Shown: positions 47,587 to 53,960 of the stretch, piece after piece | Numbering within the stretch: position 1 is the stretch's first letter | Layout of the letters: the number at the start of each line of letters is the position of its first letter | IMG/VR virus record: IMGVR_UViG_3300042465_004126 | Coordinates: 1 to 56,889 of that record | Strand: one strand, 5' to 3' | Source of the DNA: a virus | DNA length: 56,889 nucleotides | Position numbers and translations under genes: made by a program | The notes under the pieces: generated by a model | Told to the model about the DNA's origin: nothing | Database searches by the model: none | What the model saw: only the letters and a program-made list of their open reading frames with translations

Positions 47587-48186
47587 ATGTCTTCGACTAG
47601 CGCACCCTTTGGTTTTAGGCCCAGTTTCCACAACAGTGGACAAATGCGGCCTAAAGCCTACACAATCGCCAGCACTTACGCTGCCAACATTTTCGAGGGA
47701 GATCCCGTAAAGTTGGTAGATGCAGGTACTGTTCAACTCGGCACGTCTGACGGCACCCGCTCGGGTACTGTTGCTGGTATTTTGCTGCTTGGCATCTTTG
47801 CCGGCTGCCAATATACCGATGCATTGGGCAAGCCAACCGTATCATCTTTCTGGCCTACCGGCACCACAGCAACAGATATTACGGCTTGGGTTTATGACGA
47901 TCCAGAGACCTTGTTCAATGTGCAGTACAGCAATCCGGGTACACCTGGCACCACGACAATGCAAACTGCTGTTGGTGAGCAGATGGATTGGGTTGTAGCC
48001 TCACCGGGCGGCTCTACCTCCACAGGGTTGTCAAACACCCAAATCGGCGTCATTGAAGCTACTTCTGGTCAATTCCAGTTGACTGGCTTTGGTGGCGAAA
48101 TCAACGACTCCATAACAGACGCATACATTGTAGCCATTGTTCGTATCAACGAGCACATCTACAAAGCTGCTGTTAACTCAATCTAA
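47587..48186 (+). CDS. Head decoration-like protein
   Basis: The 199-residue protein begins SSTSAPFGFRPSFHNSGQMRPKAYTIASTYAANIFEGDPVKL, followed by beta-rich segments such as GTVAGILLLGIFAGCQYTD and ITAWVYDDPETLFNVQYS. It lies directly before the major capsid gene, where decoration or stabilising proteins are usually found. It has a strong AGGAGAAA Shine-Dalgarno, fitting high expression. No enzyme motif is present. Confidence 0.65.
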   Translation: MSSTSAPFGFRPSFHNSGQMRPKAYTIASTYAANIFEGDPVKLVDAGTVQLGTSDGTRSGTVAGILLLGIFAGCQYTDALGKPTVSSFWPTGTTATDITAWVYDDPETLFNVQYSNPGTPGTTTMQTAVGEQMDWVVASPGGSTSTGLSNTQIGVIEATSGQFQLTGFGGEINDSITDAYIVAIVRINEHIYKAAVNSI

Positions 48187-48199
48187 GGAGGGCTGACAA

Positions 48200-49114
48200 A
48201 TGGCTACCCCAATGAGAAGTACCGACTTTAGGTCGGTTGTTGAGCCCATCATGAACGAGGTGTTTGACGGTGTTTACGAACAGCGTGCAGACGAATGGAA
48301 GATGGTTTTCCGTGAGCAAAAAGGTATTCCTCGGAATTACCACGAAGAACCCGTCCTGTACGGTTTCGGCGCGGCTCCTGAGTTGCCTGACGGCATGGCT
48401 GTGACCTACCAAAGCGGTGGTGTGCTCTTTATTCAGCGTTACCTTTACAAAGTGTATGGCCTTGCCTTTGCTTTGACCAAGGTGCTCGTTGAAGACGGCG
48501 ACCACATCCGCATTGGTCAGACCTATGCCAAGCACTTGGCTCAGTCGCTGATTGAGACTAAGGAAACACTAGCTGCCAACATCCTGAACCGTGCTTTCAA
48601 CGGCGCGTATCTGGGAGGTGACGGTGTTTCTCTGGTGTCAACGGCACACCCGATTGTCAGTGGTACGTTTAGCAACCAGCTAACCACCGCTGCCGCTCTG
48701 TCGCAAACATCGCTTGAGCAGATTTTAGTTCAGATCCGCAACGCTGTTGACAACAACGGCAAGCGTATTCGTCTGGTGCCTAAGAAAATCGTTTCTGGAC
48801 CCAGCAATGTGTTCCAGGCCGAAGTTCTGCTCAAGTCGGTACTGCGCACCGGCACAGCTGACAATGACATCAACCCGGTCAAGTCCATGGGCTTGCTGGC
48901 TGAAGGTCAAGGCAATCTGTCACGTATTACGTCTACCACCGCTTGGTGGGTGCAGACTGATGCGCCAGATGGCCTGAAGCTGTTGATGCGTCGTGGCTTG
49001 GAGAAGTCTATGGAAGGTGACTTTGAGACTGACTCCATGCGCTACAAAGCGACAGAGCGTTACACGCTGGGTTGGACTGACCCACGCGGCGTTTTCGGCA
49101 CCGCTGGAGTCTAA
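48200..49114 (+). CDS. Major capsid protein
   Basis: The 304-residue protein contains DFRSVVEPIMNEVFDGVYEQRADEWKMVF (an N-terminal helix), YLYKVYGLAFALTKVLVEDGDHIRIGQTYAKHLAQSLIETKETLAANILNRAF (the long spine-helix region) and VPKKIVSGPSNVFQAEVLLKS. It ends ATERYTLGWTDPRGVFGTAGV, typical of HK97-fold capsid proteins of the Mu gpT/P22-like environmental type. Size, position after the scaffold and decoration genes, and AAGGAGG upstream agree. A terminator-like hairpin follows closely, as often seen after capsid genes. Confidence 0.85.
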   Translation: MATPMRSTDFRSVVEPIMNEVFDGVYEQRADEWKMVFREQKGIPRNYHEEPVLYGFGAAPELPDGMAVTYQSGGVLFIQRYLYKVYGLAFALTKVLVEDGDHIRIGQTYAKHLAQSLIETKETLAANILNRAFNGAYLGGDGVSLVSTAHPIVSGTFSNQLTTAAALSQTSLEQILVQIRNAVDNNGKRIRLVPKKIVSGPSNVFQAEVLLKSVLRTGTADNDINPVKSMGLLAEGQGNLSRITSTTAWWVQTDAPDGLKLLMRRGLEKSMEGDFETDSMRYKATERYTLGWTDPRGVFGTAGV

Positions 49115-49126
49115 GACTACGGCTTT

Positions 49127-49153
49127 AACCCTCAACTCACAAGGTTGGGGGTT
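49127..49153 (+). terminator. Hairpin after the capsid gene (attenuator-like)
   Basis: AACCCTCAAC (49127..49136) pairs with GTTGGGGGTT (49144..49153), ten base pairs with one G-T, and a 7-nt loop. No T tract follows directly; TTTT appears 11 bases later. It may protect or partly end the capsid mRNA. Confidence 0.55.
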
Positions 49154-49168
49154 ATGGAGGTAGTTTTA

Positions 49169-49218
49169 ATGCGTCTGACAGCTTAAACCTCAAGCTGACG
49201 ACATGCAGACAGACGCAT
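49169..49218 (+). promoter_or_regulatory. Structured leader with a five-codon minigene
   Basis: ATGCGTCTG (49169..49177) and CAGACGCAT (49210..49218) are perfect inverted repeats. Inside them CAGCTT and AAGCTG form a second stem. The outer repeat begins at an ATG preceded 8-9 nt by GGAGG, opening a minigene MRLTA-stop (49169..49186). ACATGCA/TGCATGT repeats overlap the 3' side. This looks like translational or mRNA-stability control of the gene at 49241. Confidence 0.45.
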
Positions 49219-49240
49219 CACTTGCATGTAAGGAAATATC

Positions 49241-49699
49241 ATGGCATCAACGACCTTTTCGGGACCAGTAACCTCCACCAATGGCTTTATCGGCGCTTTG
49301 ACTGGCAACGTCACTGGCAACATTGCTGGCACAGGTAGAATCACCCACACGCCAACGGCAATCAATGCCACTGCAACCGCTACAGCAGCACAGGTAGCAA
49401 CCGGCTACATCACCTCCACCTCGGTTGGAACAGTCACCATTACGCTGCCTACAGGCACGTTGCTTGGCACAGCACTGGGTGCAACTCAAGGTACTGTGTT
49501 TGACTTGTACATTGACAACACCGCTGGCGCAAGCGTAGTGACTGTAGCTGTGGCAACCAACGGCATCTTGTCTAGTGGCGCTGCTGACACCCCCGGTAGT
49601 TTTGGTGACCTGACGATTGCTGCTGGCGTCACGGGTTTGGCTCGGTTCACGCTGATGTTCTCTAGCGCAACGGCCTATGTGTTTACCCGTACAGCCTAA
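49241..49699 (+). CDS. Head fibre / decoration-like beta protein
   Basis: The 152-residue protein starts ASTTFSGPVTSTNGFIGALTGNVTGNIAG, a pattern seen in phage head-fibre and tail-fibre proteins. The C-terminal ~90 residues form a beta domain (VTITLPTGTLLGTALGATQGTVFDLYIDNTAGASVVTVAVATNG). It probably lies on the capsid surface. AAGGA precedes the ATG. A structured leader upstream suggests separate translational control from the capsid gene. Confidence 0.6.
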   Translation: MASTTFSGPVTSTNGFIGALTGNVTGNIAGTGRITHTPTAINATATATAAQVATGYITSTSVGTVTITLPTGTLLGTALGATQGTVFDLYIDNTAGASVVTVAVATNGILSSGAADTPGSFGDLTIAAGVTGLARFTLMFSSATAYVFTRTA

Positions 49700-49711
49700 T
49701 CAGAGAATGAC

Positions 49712-50122
49712 ATGGCTGACGCAGTAGCATCCCAAACGCTACTTGACGGTGAACGGCTGTTCATCGCCAAGTTTACAAACGTATCTGACGGCACGGGTGA
49801 AACCGGCGTTGTGAAAATTGATGTTTCTACTCTTGCTCCAAATGCATTTAATTTGGCTTGCAATGGCGTGAAAATCAACAAAATCTGGTCTACAACGCAC
49901 GGTATGGAAGTAAAAATCCTTTGGGATGCATCTACCGATGTGCTTGCGTGGATGATTCAGCAAAATGCAAACTACCTGATGGATTTCTCGTCGTTTGGCG
50001 GCTTGCAAAACAATGGCGGTGCAGGAGTCACCGGGGATGTACTTTTTACCACCTCAGATGCCTCATCGGGTGATATGTACACCATTGTCATTGAATGTAT
50101 CAAAACTTACGCAAGCGCGTAA
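49712..50122 (+). CDS. Small structural protein
   Basis: The 136-residue beta-rich protein has GERLFIAKFTNVSDGTGETGVVKIDVSTL, the block VKINKIWSTTHGMEVKILWDAS, and ends DMYTIVIECIKTYASA. Proteins with the KFTNxSDGTGE and (I)ILWDA patterns are frequent beside capsid genes of environmental phages and are taken as head components. Function is inferred from context only. Confidence 0.6.
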   Translation: MADAVASQTLLDGERLFIAKFTNVSDGTGETGVVKIDVSTLAPNAFNLACNGVKINKIWSTTHGMEVKILWDASTDVLAWMIQQNANYLMDFSSFGGLQNNGGAGVTGDVLFTTSDASSGDMYTIVIECIKTYASA

Positions 50123-50133
50123 AAGGAAATAAC

Positions 50134-50460
50134 ATGGGCTGCACTTACGTTAAAGAGTTTAGTTTCGGCGGCAAGGTTACACCCGCAGCTGCTGTGCATA
50201 AGCATGAGAAAGCCTTGCACCCTGACAAGCCAATGACCAAGATGGCCAAAGGCGGCAAGGTGATGGAGAAGGCAACTGGGGAAACCTACCCAAGCCGCAA
50301 GGCCATGATGAAGCATGAGAAGGAAGAGACTCCTAGGATGCAACGCGAAGAGATCATGCAGAAATCTAGTATGCGTGCGCCTCGCCGGTCAGTGTTAGTA
50401 GCTCCAATGGCTCCAATGATTGCCATGAAAAAAGGCGGCATGACGAGGCCAAATTGCTGA
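50134..50460 (+). CDS. Small basic protein with GGKV motifs
   Basis: The 108-residue Lys/Met/His-rich protein MGCTYVKEFSFGGKVTPAAAVHKHEKALHPDKPMTKMAKGGKVMEKATG... contains repeated MxKHEK and A(K)GGKV segments and ends KKGGMTRPNC. ATG 50134 has AAAGGA upstream; a longer start at 50095 would overlap the previous gene. Short basic proteins of this kind occur in environmental podoviruses, and the GG(M/K) motif reappears in the internal virion proteins. Function unknown. Confidence 0.6.
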   Translation: MGCTYVKEFSFGGKVTPAAAVHKHEKALHPDKPMTKMAKGGKVMEKATGETYPSRKAMMKHEKEETPRMQREEIMQKSSMRAPRRSVLVAPMAPMIAMKKGGMTRPNC

Positions 50461-50478
50461 TTTGAGTTTATAATTTAG
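50458..50478 (+). promoter_or_regulatory. Candidate late promoter before the 50530 gene
   Basis: TATAAT at 50469..50474 follows ATTTGAGTT, closely matching AATTGGGTT-TATAAT at 5350. It is in the 69-bp gap before a connector-type gene, as is the 5350 copy. Confidence 0.5.
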
Positions 50479-50529
50479 TCTTCCGGGCGTGCTGAAACAG
50501 CGGCCACTTGACCCCAACCCGGAGCTAGC

Positions 50530-51510
50530 ATGGCGTTTTCTGGCAATGTAAGCGGCACAACATTCAATGCGTTGAAGGTAGTTGACCATGCCTTTAGGCG
50601 TTGCCGTTTGCCTGCGCAAGCCATTACCGCCGAAATGCAGAGCTATGCACTAGAGTCGCTCTACTTGCAGTTGTCAGACATGGCAAACATCAAGGCTCCG
50701 AGTTGGTGTATTGAAAAACTCATCTTGCCCTTCTACGAAAACCAGCCCCTCATTCCGCTGCCTGTGGGTACGATTGAGGTGCTCAATGCTAACTATCGGG
50801 TTATTCAGCCGGTGACCGGCACCACCGTAACGGCTAGCACTTCGTATACGGTAGATTTCGGCTCAGCCACGGTGGTAGACACCATTGGCATTGAATGGTC
50901 AGGCACCTCAGTCACCGTCACGTTCCAAGTCTCAACAGATGGCACAACCTGGGTCACAGTTGGTACCTCATCGGTAACCGCTGCCGCTGGTGAGATTGTT
51001 TGGACAGACATCTCAGGAGCTCTTGCGTACCAGTACTTCAGGATAACCTCGGCTAGTCCAATCCTTTATACGACGATCACGCTAGGCAACATGCCACAGG
51101 AAATACCCTTTGGTGTGTTGAATAGAGATACCTACGTTGCTCAGTCAAACAAGGTCTTCCCTGGCCGGCCCAATAGCTACTGGTTTCAACGAGACATCCC
51201 TCAACCAGTAATGCATGTGTGGCCTGCGCCTTTTGCTGGCGCTGAGCAAGCCCAACTTATTGTTTGGCGGCATCGGCACATCATGGACACTGAAAACCTG
51301 CAGCAAGACGTTGAGGTGCCGCAGCGCTGGTTGGAAGCCATTGTCAACGGGTTAGCTGCCAAAATGGCCGCAGAAACGGCTCAAGTGGACATCAATTTGA
51401 TTCCAATCCTTGAACAGAAATATTTGGCGTCTCGTCAAACAGCTTGGGATGGCGACAATGATGGTTCGCCAATCTTTATCCAGCCTGCCATCGGTGCGTA
51501 CACGCGATGA
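50530..51510 (+). CDS. Head-tail connector-like protein with inserted beta domain
   Basis: The 326-residue protein starts with helices (FNALKVVDHAFRRCRLPAQAITAEMQSYALESLYLQLSDMANIKAPSW) and ends with EVPQRWLEAIVNGLAAKMAAE..QVDINLIPILEQKYLASRQTAWDGD, like P22 gp4-type tail accessory proteins. Between them, residues about 85-190 form an inserted beta domain resembling discoidin/F5-8C modules (VDTIGIEWSGTSVTVTFQVSTDGTTWVTVGTS, YQYFRITSAS). The outer parts continue PFGVLNRDTYVAQSNKVFPGRPNSYWFQRD and MHVWPAP. It likely bridges portal and tail; the insert may be surface-exposed. Confidence 0.65.
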   Translation: MAFSGNVSGTTFNALKVVDHAFRRCRLPAQAITAEMQSYALESLYLQLSDMANIKAPSWCIEKLILPFYENQPLIPLPVGTIEVLNANYRVIQPVTGTTVTASTSYTVDFGSATVVDTIGIEWSGTSVTVTFQVSTDGTTWVTVGTSSVTAAAGEIVWTDISGALAYQYFRITSASPILYTTITLGNMPQEIPFGVLNRDTYVAQSNKVFPGRPNSYWFQRDIPQPVMHVWPAPFAGAEQAQLIVWRHRHIMDTENLQQDVEVPQRWLEAIVNGLAAKMAAETAQVDINLIPILEQKYLASRQTAWDGDNDGSPIFIQPAIGAYTR

Positions 51511-51806
51511 TATATCTTGACGTTTCGGGCCAGGCTACCTACGGGATTGCCATATGCGGGCGCTGCTCACGCAAGTTCTTGCTTGCTGAACTGTCGCCGG
51601 ACCCAAATTCGCCAGGTCTCATGGTTTGCAAAGAAGACCTAGATGACTACGACCCGTATCGACTTGCACCCCGAGCGCCTGACCAGATCGTGCTGCCTTT
51701 CACCCGCCCTGACACTCCTATCAATACTCATCCTGCAGGATTGATACAGGAAGCAGGTGACTTGTTCATCGTTACCGAAGACGGCGACGGATACTTGGAG
51801 TTCTAA
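51507..51806 (+). CDS. Small protein with Cys cluster
   Basis: The 99-residue protein MIYLDVSGQATYGIAICGRCSRKFLLAELSPDPNSPGLMVCKEDLDDYDPYRL... carries CxxC and one further Cys 22 residues later. The second half of the metal-binding pattern is reduced, since only three cysteines are visible. Very similar short proteins follow connector genes in other environmental phages and are assumed to be structural. It overlaps the preceding stop (ATGA) and is followed immediately by the fibre gene. Confidence 0.6.
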   Translation: MIYLDVSGQATYGIAICGRCSRKFLLAELSPDPNSPGLMVCKEDLDDYDPYRLAPRAPDQIVLPFTRPDTPINTHPAGLIQEAGDLFIVTEDGDGYLEF

Positions 51807-53792
51807 ATGTCTGACGTTCCAAGCAACCTAATACCCACGCGAATTACGCAGCTGCCAACAGCTCCTGTGGCTGACGAAAACAGCCTGATGATGATTGTCT
51901 ACCAAGGCAATAATTACCAGATCCGTGTTGGTGACTTGCTCAGTGTGACCGGAGTGCCTATAACTAGGCAAGTGATTGCTGGTACGGGTCTGACAGGCGG
52001 CGGTGCGCTCTCTAGCAACGTGACGCTTAGCGTTGCTGTTGGTGGGATTGGTGGCACTCAGCTTAACTCAACTGGCGTGACTCCCGGTGTTTACGGCAAC
52101 TCCACGAACATCCCGGTTTTTACCGTTGACACGAATGGCCGCGTGTCTGCAGCAACTACCATTCAAGCTGCCGTCCCATCGGTCACAGGAACCCCAGACC
52201 AAATTGCCATTTCAGCAGGGCCAACTGTAGCCATAGCTAGTAACCCAGTTCTGCCGGGTAGTGGCGGTGTTGTTGTGCCAGCGGGAACAACAGGCCAACG
52301 CGGTACGGCCGTTGATGGCAATTTCCGCTACAACTCAACAACTGCATCTTTTGAGGGATACGCCAACGGCCTTTGGGGCACAATTCCTAGCGGTGTTGGC
52401 GTCAACTCAATATCGTTTGGCACAACGGGACTGACTCCAGCAACAGCAACTACAGGCTCGGTGACGGTTGCCGGAGTTCTTGCAATTGCAAACGGCGGTA
52501 CGGGGAACACGAGTGGAACCGCAACAGTAAACGCAAACCTGACAGGCGCAGTCACATCCGTTGGAAACGCAACCTCACTGGGTTCGTTCACCTCTGCCCA
52601 GTTGCTCGCAGCTCTAACCAACGAAACAGGCACCGGCGTTGCAGTGTTCGGAACTTCACCTACAATTACCACCAGCTTAGGCACCGGATCTACTACATTT
52701 GCATTGATTAACACCAACGCAACCACAATCAATTTTGGCGGCGCAGCTACAGCCGTAAACATTGGTGCAGCAACAGGCACTGCTACTGTTAACAACACAA
52801 CCCTCGCAGCCAAAGCTATCACAGCATCCACTACGTTGGGCGTGACGGGCTTATCCACATTGTCAAGCGGCGCTATTGTTCAAGGCTTGACTGTTGGGTT
52901 GGGCGGTAGCGCGGTAGCTACCAATACTTCAATTGGCTACCAAGTCCTAGGGACTAACACTTCTGGCAGCAATAATACCGGGGTGGGTTATAACGCGCTA
53001 CTCAATAATAATACAGGCAGTTCTAATACTGGGATAGGGTATCTTGCACTAACCAACACTACTGACAGTTCTAATACTGGGATAGGTAGTACCGCATTAC
53101 TCAATAATACTACGGGCAATTATAATACTGGGGTAGGGGATTCTGCGTTATATAGCAACGTCGTAGGCATTCGCAATGTTGCGGTGGGAGCTGATGCACT
53201 AGTCCAAAACACCGGAAGTTTTAATACTGCATGCGGAAGTGGGGCACTTGGCACAACCACTACAGGCAGCAATAATACTGCAATTGGTTATAACTCCGGC
53301 AATGCGATTACTACAGGAGCTAACAACGTAGTCGTCGGCAGCTACACAGGCTCTGCCGCACCAATTTCCGCAATAGGTAGCAATTACATAGTATTGAGCG
53401 ATGGCGCTGGTACAGTTCGCCAAACCATCGACCCATCAGGTAATGTCAGTTTTACTGGAGGAATTACATCCCGTGTAGTGGTAATTGCAGACGCAACATC
53501 CGTCACTGTCAATACCGACACAACCGACATTGCAACTCAGGCCAATACGCAGGCAGTGGGCACGTTGACAGTTAATGCTCCAACGGGCACGGCTGTTAAT
53601 GGGCAAAAATTCATCCTGAGACTGACCAGCACTAACGTCCAAACTTTTGCTTGGAATGCGGTTTTTGCAGGCTCGGTAGACATCACTTTGCCAACGGTAT
53701 CGAGCGGCGGCGGTAAAACAGATTACCTTGGCTTTATCTACAACAGCACCGCTGCTAAGTGGCAGATGATTGCTAAAGTCTTTGGGTTCTGA
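51807..53792 (+). CDS. Tail fibre with trimeric-adhesin-like repeats
   Basis: The 661-residue protein has an N-terminal attachment domain (TRITQLPTAPVADENSLMMIVYQGNNYQIRVGDL), IAGTGLTGGGALSSNVTLSV, and LAIANGGTGNTS linker motifs. From about residue 378 to 510 there are 6-7 repeats of ~20 residues with the pattern (N)NTG(V/I)GY.AL..(N)TTG, like trimeric autotransporter head repeats, which build beta-rolls. A C-terminal module (GQKFILRLTSTNVQTFAW ... DYLGFIYNSTAAKWQMIAKVF) resembles that of the protein at 113. It is a strong candidate for receptor binding. Confidence 0.7.
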   Translation: MSDVPSNLIPTRITQLPTAPVADENSLMMIVYQGNNYQIRVGDLLSVTGVPITRQVIAGTGLTGGGALSSNVTLSVAVGGIGGTQLNSTGVTPGVYGNSTNIPVFTVDTNGRVSAATTIQAAVPSVTGTPDQIAISAGPTVAIASNPVLPGSGGVVVPAGTTGQRGTAVDGNFRYNSTTASFEGYANGLWGTIPSGVGVNSISFGTTGLTPATATTGSVTVAGVLAIANGGTGNTSGTATVNANLTGAVTSVGNATSLGSFTSAQLLAALTNETGTGVAVFGTSPTITTSLGTGSTTFALINTNATTINFGGAATAVNIGAATGTATVNNTTLAAKAITASTTLGVTGLSTLSSGAIVQGLTVGLGGSAVATNTSIGYQVLGTNTSGSNNTGVGYNALLNNNTGSSNTGIGYLALTNTTDSSNTGIGSTALLNNTTGNYNTGVGDSALYSNVVGIRNVAVGADALVQNTGSFNTACGSGALGTTTTGSNNTAIGYNSGNAITTGANNVVVGSYTGSAAPISAIGSNYIVLSDGAGTVRQTIDPSGNVSFTGGITSRVVVIADATSVTVNTDTTDIATQANTQAVGTLTVNAPTGTAVNGQKFILRLTSTNVQTFAWNAVFAGSVDITLPTVSSGGGKTDYLGFIYNSTAAKWQMIAKVFGF

Positions 53793-53793
53793 C

Positions 53794-53958
53794 ATGGTCA
53801 CAATCAATTTTGAGTTTGATAGCCCATACGGCAAGTATGCGGATGCTATTGTCTTGCTTGACGGCCAAACCATGACCGACGCAGAGATTGAAGCCATGAA
53901 GCAAGCTCGGTACGACAACTGGCTTGCGGCTATCACAAACCTTCCGGTTGAGGAATAA
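53794..53958 (+). CDS. Small hypothetical protein between fibre genes (54 aa)
   Basis: MVTINFEFDSPYGKYADAIVLLDGQTMTDAEIEAMKQARYDNWLA... looks like a strand-loop-helix protein. ATG 53794 directly follows the fibre stop; an earlier in-frame start overlaps the fibre gene. Similar short proteins with TDAEIEAMKQ(A/E)RYDNW are common among phage tail genes. Its role may be fibre assembly, which is inference. Confidence 0.6.
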   Translation: MVTINFEFDSPYGKYADAIVLLDGQTMTDAEIEAMKQARYDNWLAAITNLPVEE

Positions 53959-53960
53959 GC

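Noticed and set aside
52920-53330. Regularly spaced repeats resembling a CRISPR array
   Set aside because: The repeats stay in frame inside a long fibre ORF, encode a known adhesin-like pattern, and are not conserved as identical direct repeats with unrelated spacers.
37639-53958. Possible siphovirus or myovirus tail genes
   Set aside because: No tape measure, major tail protein, sheath or baseplate gene was recognised in any part of the circle.
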